The notes beneath the pieces were generated by a model. That model had not been told where the DNA came from and ran no database searches. It saw only the letters and a program-made list of their open reading frames with translations. The position numbers and the translations under genes are program-made. A stretch of DNA of 64,000 bases from Azolla caroliniana (taxonomy: Eukaryota > Polypodiophyta). The DNA is taken from positions 11,780,001 through 11,844,000 of the forward strand of contig JBHGNT010000012.1 in assembly GCA_043228905.1 (NCBI GenBank). The letters run 5' to 3'. Shown here in pieces: positions 1-11,160 of the stretch (the first letter of the stretch is position 1; the number at the start of each line of letters is the position of its first letter).

Positions 1-123
1 ATGTCACTATTGTGTGACAAGGGAAACACTAAGTTAAAGACTTATATTAATTAGGTAAGTTTTACAAAAATATGAGGTGTACTTGTATCCATACTAATAA
101 AATGAGTTATAATTTATACTTTG

Positions 124-412
124 ACCCATATGTGCATGTATATAACTGTGGACAATGTAGGATAGTGAACTTTAGGATAATGTGATTGGAATAACTAACT
201 TATTAAAGTATTCAATACTTGTATTTAAAGTTGATCTAATCTATTCCTCAGTTTGTTCGTATGGGATCAAACCATATGTATATAATTGTGGACAATGTAA
301 GGCAGTGAACTTTAGGATAATGTCGTGGAAATAACAAACCTATTAAGGCTTTTATACCTATATTTAAAATTGATCTACTCTATTTCTTAGGTGATTCACA
401 CAGGATCAAACT
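124..412. repeat. Two-copy tandem repeat, about 145 bp per unit
   Basis: Two adjacent units (about 124-269 and 270-412) share catatg, a gtggacaatgta block, tagtgaactttaggataatg and a final gatcaaa in the same order with scattered substitutions. The unit is AT-rich and has no reading frame. It lies beyond the 3' end of the minus-strand methyltransferase pseudogene. Function unknown. Confidence 0.7.
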
Positions 413-841
413 CCGAACGATAACGCAAGTGGAACTACAAGCGTATAAAAACATGCGGATAACGCTAGTGAAAATTATCAACACACTACACAATCTAAGC
501 AGCAATTGAATAGAAACATAATAGTTTTAACAATAGAAGACAAAGATTCATAATAACAACATGGACAGTCATGGCAACAATTGTAGGGCCATGTTATGTT
601 AAGGTTAGCTTGGACCAAAATCAGCCTCAATTTAAACTAATTCATGTTTCTCCATAAATTTGGTAGTCAGCTATGCACGCAGTGAAACCAATGTCATAAA
701 TCTACTAACCAAGTATATAAAAATAAAATTGAAACATATAGAAGATTATAAAGAATAGAATCCACTAGGTAAAACCCAAAATTTGTATTAATAATGTGAA
801 ATCCAAACAAATCGTCAGTGTCATTTTCTTCATAGAGTCTA
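413..841. other. AT-rich noncoding stretch
   Basis: No convincing reading frame, LTR or RNA gene is visible here. It follows the stop codon of the minus-strand methyltransferase pseudogene and is probably its 3' flank. Confidence 0.5.
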
Positions 842-3800
842 TTACATAACAATCAATTTATCAACGCCATTTTCTTCATCATCTTGTGTAGAACTCTCTT
901 CGGCTATACGTGCATTGGCTTCCCCTATTAGCCGAGCCAACGAAATATCTTCTATAAGCTCATCATCAAGCTCTATTAGCTCCCCCGGTTCGCCGGCTAA
1001 CGGAGGAATAGGCTCTCGTGAAGCAGGTTGAAACCTTTATGTATTAGCGAGGTTCTTTGCACCGACCTCCTCATCCTGGTTTGGGCACTCCCACAAAGCC
1101 TTAATCCGCATATTAATAAATATAACCTGCTCCTCGTCCTTCTCTAATGCAATTGTATTTCTAAAGAGCTTCAATGCACATGCAAACGTCATTCCTGTGA
1201 AGTAAGTAACAAGAAGATTTAGTTGTCAAACAAAAAAGATTCGGTATTGGTTATCTCAAGATCGTTACCCTAGTTCGAGGAATACCTGTGCCAGAAAAGA
1301 GATCTAATATCCAGTCTCCTTCGATAGAAAACATCTCAGGAAACCGTTGAGGTTTTTGATATGGGTTGACAAGTCCCCGTTTTGTCGTGGTGACATGTCG
1401 CAATTTTCGTGTCACTGTTGGATATACCAACAGATTTGAACCTCCCACTTCATTAGAATGCTCCTTGATTCTCTATTTCTTAATTTCATCGAAGTAGCCA
1501 ATCGTGATATATTCAATGGCATTAACGAACCAAAAAGTTGGCCCTCTATTTACATTGGTTTTTATCCTATAAAAAATAATACATCGAGTTAAGAATAGAT
1601 TGAACAACCTTAAGAAATGCAATATAGTGAATGACACCTATAAATAATCCTTACCATGCAAGGTTCTCGATGCCATGGCAACGAGATCTCAAAGCTTGAG
1701 CTACCGAGTACCCTTGGTCCATACTATGAAAGACAACTATTTGCCACAAGGATGCAGTCGTTAGCTCAGCGAAATCCTTGACCATCTTCTCCAATTGTTT
1801 AAACCTAAACGGTTCATCATCGTATGATGACCCAACCATTCGAAATCCGTAAGGAATATCCGCAATCATTAGCGTATATTCCTTTTTTGGCACTTTTTGG
1901 ATCAAATCGACGACATCGCCGCAAACCACATTGTAGTAAAGATCTATTGTAATATCTTTTTTGTGGCTAAATATTTTAAAGGAGCCATCTTCCTCCATTT
2001 CGTATGCCTTGACTAAGCGATGATCCTTTTCTTTTCTGGCTCGCTCGAGATGTGCAAGGAAGGATGTAGGGAAATCGTGTATATCCTTAACTTCTCCTTG
2101 TTTCTTGCCACGACACGGTTTCTAATAGAAGCAATAGGACATAAGGTATTATTATACAAGCTCTACATATGATGAAAGTGTAATGAAAAACTGCCAATAC
2201 TAACCCAATCCTTGAATGCAATAAAATACTCTAATAACGCCTTATATGCTTCACGTTAGAGGATAATCCCCGGTCACTTGTTCCCAAGTTATACATCCAA
2301 GTTGTTTCATCATAACTTCTTGGATCTTCATGTACACCTTATGACTGTAAAATTAGAACTTTGAATTACACCATATAGACTACAATTTCAGTATTTGAAA
2401 GACTTACTTATTGAACTCAGTGACCAATTTTCTTCAAGGCTTAAATCTTTCGCCACAACCCTTGACAAAACAGACACAAGAAGCTGCTCGTCCTTAATAC
2501 CTTGTATTGCTCTCCACAGAGACAGCTTCATGTCGTCAGCCGCTTCTTCAATTTTCAAGTCAATTTTCTTGGCGGCTTGTGACTTTAACTCTAGTTGAGA
2601 GTCAACCTTACATTTCTTTTGTCGTTGACCCTTTACCTCCTTATTCTCCCACATTGAGAAGATTTGATCCTTTGATCCTGTAGGTCCCATACTTCTCCAT
2701 CTCTAAAGGCCAATTGAAACCAAGACTCATATTTTCGAAGAACATCGGACTTAACATTATCATCTACAACAATACCGACTTCATGCAGACATTGACATCG
2801 TAGACCTAGATGTAGCTTCACACCAAACTTTTGTTTCACGTCCAAATACTCGTGGTGGAAGAACCAAATACGCTCAATCGACGACATTTTCTACCTATAG
2901 TCATTATCATTATGGTCCCATGCCAACAACTTGGCCTCTTCAGTTGTGATCCCCACATAAATTTTGCACTCGGCATACTTGAAGAAGAAAGTCGTTGGAT
3001 GTTCTCTCACAAGTTGCCGACGTGCCTCCATTGAATGCGATCCACCAATGACAAAGTAATTATATTGATCATGCTTTCTAATATCAAAATCTTCAATGGT
3101 TTCACATTCTTCAGGATCTACCATAACAATAAAAGGCACCACAGTGGCATGAGGATTAATTTTCATTTTTTTCTTGAGATTTTGTACATGCATGCGGTGT
3201 GGCTCTCTAATCTCAAGTGGTCTTTGACCTGTTTTTTTATCAATAGGGGGGCGATGGATGTGTGTTATAGGCAAATTAAACACTTGCCCTTTCCTGACCA
3301 GTTTACGCTGCATTAACTCTCTCCTTATCTTATTCTGCTCGGATGACAACATACCCGATGCCAGCTTAGCTCCTGGCGTCCCCTTAGTGTCCTCCTCTTC
3401 GTTTTCACTTGTTGAATTGGACTCCGACATTTTGGCTGTCTTCTTCTTTGGTGGTCTTGATTGTACTTTAGATACCCTTTTTGTGGCCTTCACTAGGGAG
3501 GGCACTTCATCTCTTAGAGCTACATGGCCTTGTATGTAAGGCCTCAAGGTAACAATAAGGTTTTGTGAGCTTTCAAGATCTTTTTTGAACACTTCTAGCC
3601 CACAAGATTCCTTTACTAGAAGATCTTCTGAAAGGAACACTTTACGTACCCCCTTGAAGCACTCTATCGTTACCAGTATGTTGGCCGAATCTGCATCTTC
3701 GTAGTCAAATCGTAGAATATGGCCATACATAAATGGGGTTTCCTTTCCAAGTTGCCCCTCCCCCTTCTTCTTTGTTGTATACAATACGACTTTTTTCTTT

Positions 3801-4024
3801 GAGTCGACGTATTGTATACACCATTCCTTGTCCGTTAGATCATGGTCAGGAAGGTCTTCACCTCCAGTTGCTGCTACAAGTTTCTTTTGGCTAACGTTAA
3901 TGTGTGGTTGAGATTTTGACTCCTCGTTGAAGAGAAGCTTTTTTCCTCTCTTCATGGACTCAAGAGCTACTAGGGTCTGTGTTTCGATTGGAGAACCATG
4001 TATGCGAAGCTTTATTTTCTTCAC
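842..4024 (-). pseudogene. ParB-like domain plus beta-class DNA N4/N6 amino-methyltransferase, copy 1, decayed, five exons
   Basis: Inferred exons on the minus strand: 4024-2408, 2344-2205, 2121-1655, 1566-1286 and 1194-842, all with GT-AG borders. Exon 1: the first ~240 residues are unassigned (lysine-rich linker); then a ParB/Srx-like domain (from about residue 243) with a VIGGSHSMEARRQL core and a DHNDNDYR...SSIERI tail, as in ParB N-terminal domains. Exon 3 holds motif IV as ADIPYGF (DPPY type). Exon 4 ends in NPYQKP...GDWILDLFSGTG (motif I). Exon 5 opens with ALKLFRNTIALEKD. Motif IV before motif I is the beta-class order. Such fusions are known from phages and bacteria. Lesions: TAG at 2891, frameshifts near 2665 and 2415, TGA at 2251, TAG at 1473, TAA at 1037. 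The open frame begins at GTG 4024 with a stop just upstream; the first in-frame ATG is near 3955, so the true start is unclear. A second copy lies at 46981-48665. Confidence 0.72.
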
Positions 4025-4540
4025 AGGTCAGTCCGATAGGTTCTCAAACGACCTATTTAAGAAAGTACATGCGAAAACATTAGTTAGGCAGTCACGTAGA
4101 TTAAGGTTGTATATTAAAATATAAATAAGTAGATGAAGAAATACACTAGCAAGCGATTAGTGGTGAACTATAAATATCAATCATGCATTTAGAGTACATG
4201 GTAGTCCTATATTCAAATATCGTAATGAGTATACAACTTAGAAAATATATATCGTAATGAGTATACAAGGTTATATATTGTCTTGAAGGGCAGGTATGAC
4301 TTATATTGATTCCATAACTACATTGTAGATAATTTGCATATGATAGACTTGATATTGGTATCGTAAAGGTAATTTGTGGGTTATTTTCTACTATTTTAGG
4401 CTATAGTAGGTCATAAAACACCTATAATTAAAGCCCGTTTTTTTTAAAAAGTAAGGGAAGTTGACATAAAAAAGACTGATTTTGACAGGCAGTTTGATAT
4501 CTTTTCCACACAATACTAAATTGTTGCCACAAAAACACAA

Positions 4541-4891
4541 GTTATCGAGTAAAATGCAAAAATAATCCAGGAACTCGACACACGTTATCGAGTTCCTGTT
4601 TTAAACACAAATATTCCACAGGAACTCGATACGCCGTATCGAGTTCCTGTTTAAAAAGCAAAGAAAACAAAGGAACTTGATACGGCGTATCAAGTTCCTG
4701 TTTAAAACCTTAACTTTAAACAGGAACTCGATACGCCGTATCAAGTTCTTATTTAAAACCTAGTCTTTAAACAGGAACTCGATACGGCGTATCAAGTTCC
4801 TGTTTAAAAAGCAAAGAAAAATTACCGTATCGAGTTCCTGTATAAAGTTTGTATTTTATACAAGAACTCGATATGTCATATCGAGTTCTTG
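4541..4891. repeat. Array of near-perfect palindromes with the core CTCGATACGCCGTATCGAG
   Basis: Full palindromes of about 30 bp lie at 4568-4598, 4619-4649, 4671-4700, 4721-4750, 4772-4802 and 4861-4891, with half-sites at 4541 and 4824. Each reads AGGAACTCGAT, a short variable centre, then its reverse complement. Spacers are A/T-rich (tttaaa, aaagcaaagaaaa) and spacing is about 51 bp for most units. Each unit could form a hairpin with a stem of about 14 bp. The array falls in the putative first intron of the minus-strand methyltransferase pseudogene. It is not CRISPR-like: the units are palindromes, the spacers are near identical, and the setting is plant. Confidence 0.8.
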
Positions 4892-4938
4892 AGTGACAAA
4901 AAATATTTACAAAAATGTCCATAGTGTCAGAGGCCTAC

Positions 4939-5093
4939 CTGGAGTCCTGATGCTCGATTCTCTTTGAAGACGTGGTTGATCTTGTGGCAGTGGAGGCGGA
5001 GATCGCGCTTTTGTGCTTTGTGCTTTGTGTGCTCTTGTATGGTCTTGTGTACTCTTGTGAGTGAAATATGACGAGGTCTTCCTATTTATAGGG
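4939..5093 (-). promoter_or_regulatory. Minus-strand TATA box and putative noncoding first exon
   Basis: On the minus strand CTATAAATAGG (5092-5082) is followed by a CA-rich leader without ATG that ends at a good splice donor, CCAG|GTAGGC (exon end 4939). This would drive the minus-strand ParB-methyltransferase pseudogene through an intron of about 0.9 kb that contains the palindrome array. No transcript evidence is available. Confidence 0.45.
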
Positions 5094-5765
5094 ATTGACC
5101 ATAGTGGTTAAAGTAACCATAGTCAACCTAACCACGGTTGGTAAGTTTGAGGTTAGTTAGTTGGTAACCACAATCACATTAACTAGAGTAACTTATGATT
5201 GCATTAATGATTACAAAGTCATAATAACTTACAATGACTTTAAAGGTCATGAAGGAGACAATGATAGAGGTTCATGAATGTACCAATGATTGATTACTAA
5301 AAGCAACATTTTTATGACTCTGAATTGCTGTGTATTAAAGATGTGGGCATGAATTAACCAATGATTGATAAGTCTAATATTTACAATGGTGAGCATTAAT
5401 GAACCAATGACTGAGAGGTTCTATATCAAATATGGGTGCCATTAATTAGCCAATGATTTTAACTTTAATCCAACATATTTATGGGTTGGTAATGATTGGA
5501 TTTATATTATACTTGATTTAACTTCATATAGACCTAGTTTAAATAATTATTGATATTTTAAATACAATTACTATATTAAAAATAATATTTCTATGTATTG
5601 TATTAATATAATATTAAATAATATAGACATTCTATTGAGGGAGCTTTTGTTTAGAGAGAAGTTTATGTTTAGAGAGGAGTATATGTTTAGAGAGGAGCTT
5701 ATTAGTTTTTTGGCTTAGCCTAACCTAAGCACATAACTTACAGAGCCCTATCTAGACCTTAAACC
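5094..5765. other. AT-rich divergent intergenic region
   Basis: No coding potential. It separates two head-to-head pseudogenes and may have served as a shared promoter region. It contains repeated gttwagagagga-like motifs at about 5650-5700. Confidence 0.4.
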
Positions 5766-8550
5766 ATGAGTGAAGATTCACTGTTCTCGATTAAAGAATA
5801 TAGTTTGTCATCAGACTCATCGTTTTCTACTGAAGAGTATTGTTTGTCGACAGACTCACCATATTCTATTGAATAATATTGTCTGTCAACAGACTCACCA
5901 TATTCTATCGAAGAATATTGTCTGAGCTCATCTTTACCTATAGGGAATGTAAATAATGACAGAAGTGAAGAGTTCTCTATTGAAGAATATGATATTAATA
6001 AAGATACGGAGAATGAAGGTAGTGCTAATGAAACATCAAATAACATTGGTGATGGTCACAACAAAGAATTAGATTGTAACAAGGTTACACCAACCTCTAT
6101 GCAGGAAGAGAAATCTAGAAGCCCTATGCATATTAGAAGAATCCCACGAAGAATTCGTCTAGCTAGATTTAGCTTGGTGACATCAGATAAACAGATTGGA
6201 TTTGATGTAAAAAAAATATGTTGTGCCCGTGGTTGTATGTCTATGATTGGAAAATCAAAGTTGCGAGAATTAAGGCGATACTATTTTTCGATGACTGGTG
6301 ATGAGCAAGACACTTACCTCGGGTCACATATGCAACTAGTATCTGACAAATGTACGGGGATCAAAGTATCATTCGAGTATTATATCTTCCATGCGCAACA
6401 GATATGTAGAGTTGCATTCAAAATTGCGTTATGTGTTAGTAACATGCGGCTACATAGAGTACAACAACGTCTACTTAGCGGGGATCAAATGCTCAATTGT
6501 AAAGAGGTTCCAAGTATGAAAGGTGCAATTGGAAGACATGCTATTGGTTGGATGAAAAGTTACTTTCAGTTAAATTGTGAAGTAATGCCCACTACAGGTA
6601 GAATGCACCTTTCTAATAATTATACACGTCGGGAAGTTTATGATGTCTATCGATCTGATATGGTGGGCTCACGTAATAAGTCTATCACCTATAGCCAATT
6701 CACAAGATTATGGAGAGCTCGGTTTTCAAATGTTATCATTCCACGTAAAGTAGGCATGGGGTATTGCTCCATTTGTGCAAATCTTAAAAGTTTGGCTAAA
6801 GGTGCAAAGACATCAATGGAAAAGGATATGAGGAAGAAGTTACTACAAGAGCATCGTGAGGCACAATCGTTAGAACGAAAGAAGGCGATGCATCATAGAG
6901 AGAAGTGTTTGAAGAGGGCCGAACAATACATGTGCTTAATGATAGATGGCATGGACCAGAAGAAGACGCGCTTACCGCATATGCGGAGGCTCCCCAAAGA
7001 TGTCAATGATGAGTGTCTTGTTCAAATGCACTTGGTGGGATGCTTGGCTTATAATAGGTCTGTTGGACCTCACGTCTTCATTACATACCCCAATGTTCAC
7101 AATGACCCTAACCTAACAGTTACAGTCATTCACCGAGTTTTGAGGTCTTGGGGCCAACCTTTCCCCCCTGTTCTATACATTCAATTGGACAATACTGCTA
7201 GAGAGAACAAAAATTTAACTGTGTTTGGCTATCTAAGCATGTTGGTCAACTAAGAATTGTTTAGGAAAGTGAAAGTCAATTTTCTTTTGGTTGGCCACAC
7301 ACATGACCATATAGATCAGATGTTTAGCACATTCTCCAGACAGTTGTCTTGGCATGATGCTTTCACTTTACCTAAACTATTTGATGTCATTTGTGATGCA
7401 TATAAACCACGCCCAAAAGTGTTACACTTGAAGGAGGTATATGACTTTAAGAGATATATATTAGATGGGGGTGGTGGGAATGTTAAAGTGCTTGCTCAGT
7501 TAAACAATATAAGTTTCAATCACATTTTTATGATAAAGAAAAATGGAATAAGTGGTTCTACACTTTTGTATGCTAAACAATATTCATCTTCTACAACATG
7601 GGAACCTGAGGTGGTTGCCAGTTATTACTTTGTATGCCGAGTTCAATTGTCCATGGAGCTAAGCAAATGCCAATTGAGAAGAAAGGACAGTTGCTGAGTG
7701 ACTTGGTATCGGAACAAAAACGGTCATGGCTCCAAGCCTTAGAAGAAAAAAGAAAGCATATTGAGGCCGCCAAGAAATATGTTGCACAACAAGACACCTC
7801 ATGGTAGGATGTATTTTATAGTGATTAGAAAGGAATTATAGACAATTGTGTATTTAGTGAAAATTGGAATTTGGAAACGCCATTCACATGGTCGCTGCAA
7901 CATGATCGTGTAAATAGAACTCCGGAGCAACCAGCAAATGCGATTAATGACAACTTGGTCCATCCACCACAAAGAGACATTTATGTGGGACCAAGGATGA
8001 CCAAAGCAGCCAAAGCTAGATGGCAAGGCAATATGCAAGAGCTCACCATGGGGATGTGGATTGCAACACCGGCTGATGAGAACTCACATGGCCACCAATT
8101 TTAGGTTGGTAAAATTCTAGAAGTGCTAATGCATGAAATAGAAAACACGATCAAGTCTATAAATGTTCATTGGTACAACACTAGAAGTGCAAATGCTTTT
8201 ACAGGTAAGTATAAATTGGAGATGATTGAATGCCCAACAACAAGGGGAGGTAGGAAGAGGAAGCAAAACATTCGTAACACCTCGACCCTTGATATCTCTG
8301 ATGTGGATATCATCGTGTACGACTTCACCCTTACAAAAGCCGGATGATTAAGGAAGTCAACAATAGATATAATAAAAGAAAAATTACCAGGTCTACAAGG
8401 TGGCTCGAGTCAAAGGCAAACGAGATCTGCTACATATAATCTAGAGTCAAACCATTTGCTTTATGACGAAGATAATGCACTGATTGGTACATCAGAGGAT
8501 GACGAGGAGGAATCGTCATTGTATATTAGTTATAGTAGTGATTCTCCGTA
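5766..8550 (+). pseudogene. DUF7869-like, transposase-type protein, decayed, intronless
   Basis: A single frame starts at ATG 5766 with three to four copies of a short acidic S-x-D-S-x-Y-S-I-E-E-Y repeat. It continues through a cysteine pair (GYCSIC, about 6760) to MIDGMD (about 6937), LDNTARENKN (about 7182) and VGHTHDHIDQMF (about 7293). This motif order fits DUF7869 proteins, common in seed-free plants and thought to have an RNase H-like transposase fold. A C-terminal region with GKILEVL...WY follows, then an acidic tail ending at TAA 8550. Lesions: TAA 5874, TAA 7251, frameshift near 7615, TAG 7805, 7826 and 8102, TGA 8345. Several stops are one transition from Trp, Gln or Glu. It could be a transposase or a domesticated relative; the family call is by motif recognition only. 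Confidence 0.6.
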
Positions 8551-8853
8551 AAGGAGTGATCATAAATGTATATTTGGCTATTAAGTGTAACTACATTCCG
8601 CTTGTAACAAATCGAGTAATATAAAAGCATGTGTTTTGAATTCTTATGATTTCTAAAAAATCGTTTCTTATAAAATAACATTGGTACTAAAGTTTGTGAT
8701 ATAAATTGAGAATGTAACTTTTTGAAATTCGTCTATTTTTAGTTACTTCTAAATCATGAAAATAGTGGATTTTTAACCTTTTTCATAGTATGTTTGAACA
8801 TGTATAATAATGGTATCAATGTGTTTTGTAAAATCATTGAAAAAGCCCTAAAA
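8551..8853. other. AT-rich 3' flank
   Basis: AT-rich sequence with no reading frame, between the DUF7869-like pseudogene and the truncated end of a minus-strand gypsy element. Confidence 0.45.
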
Positions 8854-11160
8854 TCAACCAAAATTTCCCTTATCCTTCCATTTATGCGCGATCCTTCCAC
8901 TTGTGAACGCGAACGTGTTTTCTTTTATTATTGCTGCCGACCGTAACTTATCCTCTACTTTTTGGTATTCTTTCTTCATTCCTCCGGTCCGTGTACGTAG
9001 ATGCCCCATCCAGACTAATTCGTACTTGTTTTGCTCCGAGAGTTTTCTTCCTGTGTGGGGTATCAGGGCTTCTCGGACTATCACTTCCCCACTCCGCAAC
9101 AGTCCGCTCTAAAAATCCATCCTTGTTTGGGAGAAGAGCTCTCACTTGTTCCTTTCATGATTTGCCGACACAGTTAGGAATTGGATGGATTTCCCTCCGC
9201 TTTGGCTCTGAATTCATGCGAAAGCTACACCGCTATCGAGCAGCTTTGGCTCCATCTGTGAAGCCGTGATAAAGGGTTGCCCAAGGATCACGGAATGTGA
9301 GACCTCATCTTTTACGAAGAAATTTTGGTCGATCTCGACATCCCCGATCTTCACCGTCACATCCGGACAAGCCGCAAATAGATCTTCCGTTGCTTTAGTG
9401 GCTGCCAGGATCTTCCATCCATGGTTAGTGTTTATAGGCCACTTCCCCTTCCGGTAGAACTCCTTGGACATCAAATTGATCTTCGATCCATGATCAATCA
9501 ATGCTAGCATGGGCTCTTTGATGTTGCCAATTTGGACCGGAGTCTTTTTAGTTGCACATGCCCAATGTGGCCTTGTGTGTAGTGGGAGTTCGGAATTTCG
9601 TCCTTCACTTCGGTGTCATTCATTAAAACCGTGTTTGCATTCTCCTCCGTACTTTGTCTTTTTCTCTTCACGAGATCCACAAGAAGATCATGGAACTCCT
9701 TCTTCGCTATTCCGAGTAATTCCCAAAGCACAAATTTCCACCCGGCTATCAAGGATTCTCCCCTTAAACACTTTTTTCAAGTCCGTTTGTTGTTCGATGT
9801 CGGAGGCGAGTTTGAATACCAGAATCGTTTTTTCTTTCCCCTTCTCTCCATAGTTCCAGCTTTCTGGTGTCTTTGATGGTCCAGCCGCATCATCCGTGTG
9901 TCGTCGTTTCTGGTCTACATACACCTCATGCATTTGGCATAGGGTGTGGCGTGTACACTATTTTTATCAACGAGACACTCCCATCCTGTAGCTTCTCGGT
10001 TGCCTTCTGTGGTGTTTCGGATATCACGGGAATCGGTTTTCTCGGGGTTTTCTAGCACTTCTGGCCAAAAAGACGCCTTTGCTCCCGATGACTCACCCAC
10101 ACTTATTCCCGTGGTTGTCACATAATTACCTTTCGCCACTATTTCCTCCTCTAGGACCTTCTTCATGCCGCCTTTCCAGAAGTTCGGTCGGAGTGGCTTC
10201 TGAGAGTCCATCGAATGAATCTGATTTCCCTCGTAGTAGATAAGATCTCGTCGTAACGCCTCCTTGTGCTTGTCGCAATCCCTCCGATCATGTTCGGTGC
10301 TAGGACCTTCTTCATGCCGCCTTTCCAGAAGTTCGGTCGGAGTGGCTTCTGAGAGTCCATCGAATGAATCTGATTTCCCTCGTAGTAGATAAGATCTCGT
10401 CGTAACGCCTCCTTGTGCTTGTCGCAATCCCTCCGATCATGTTCGGTGCTATGACACCATATACATCAACGGTCCATATACTTGGAACTTGTGGGACGGT
10501 CATCCGACTTCTTCACCATCATGATTTTTAGATTCTCCATCTCCTTCAACAACTGCTCCACCGTGGTTGCGTCGATTCCCTTCTTGGTCGTTGTCTCCCG
10601 AGCCTATGGTTGATGGTCTTCCAGTCCGGATCATGGTTTTGGAATCGGTTCCGAAACCCTCTTTGCTTCATTAGCAAGCCATTGCCCCCTCTTCATGTAT
10701 TGCAAGACGATATCCCGCACGCTTTCCCATGTTTCGGTGAGGCCTCCAAAAGCACTCCAAGATCTTTCCGGTCCCGGATGTCCACGGCTCGTAGGAACAT
10801 GATCACTTTGTCCGGTGCAAGAATAGCTTGATATCTCGCAATCAACCTCCCGAATTGACTTTCGAATGACAAAAACACATCGAGGACCTTCATCCCCTTA
10901 CCTAGTGTTTCCACCCAATCTTTGAATCCCCTCCTCGTTGCCCTGGAGGAGTCCTTGATGGCGAACGTGGTCTTTAGCGCCTCTTCAAATGCCTCCCACG
11001 TCAGATTTTGCTGCCGTATCCCCTGGATACTCCCTTGAAGCCCGTTGGTCGCCACCCAGTTCAAGGATGTCAGTTGTAGTCCTTCCGAAATCCCGCACCA
11101 TAGCATTTCCGCCTTGTAATCTCGCAAATACCACAACATATCTTTCCCATTGAATTGAAT
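8854..11160 (-). pseudogene. Ty3/gypsy gag-protease fragment (element F)
   Basis: Reading right to left: a gag core with QFNGKDMLWYLRDYKAEML (about 11150), WEAFEEALK and VIMFLRAVDIRDRKDLGVLLE; the gag C-terminal region; then an aspartic-protease-like segment (9510-9214) with ALIDHGSKINLMS and VILGQPFITASQ; then the start of the protease-RT linker. The same order and motifs are better preserved in element D (54.1-55.8 kb). It is truncated on both sides: gag lacks its N-terminus at about 11160, and RT, RNase H and integrase are absent left of 8854. DHG replaces the canonical DTG/DSG at the active site, as in element D. Confidence 0.7.
10152..10449. repeat. 149-bp tandem duplication inside gag
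   Basis: The 149-bp unit at 10152-10300 is repeated almost exactly at 10301-10449. It covers the region after the gag zinc-knuckle position. 149 is not a multiple of three, so the duplication shifts frame. Confidence 0.85.

Noticed and set aside
842-4024. Bacterial contamination as source of the methyltransferase
   Set aside because: GT-AG introns at conserved positions in two copies and AT-rich plant-like flanks argue for a eukaryotic nuclear locus.
4541-4891. CRISPR-like array
   Set aside because: Units are palindromes separated by near-identical A/T spacers in plant nuclear DNA with no cas genes.
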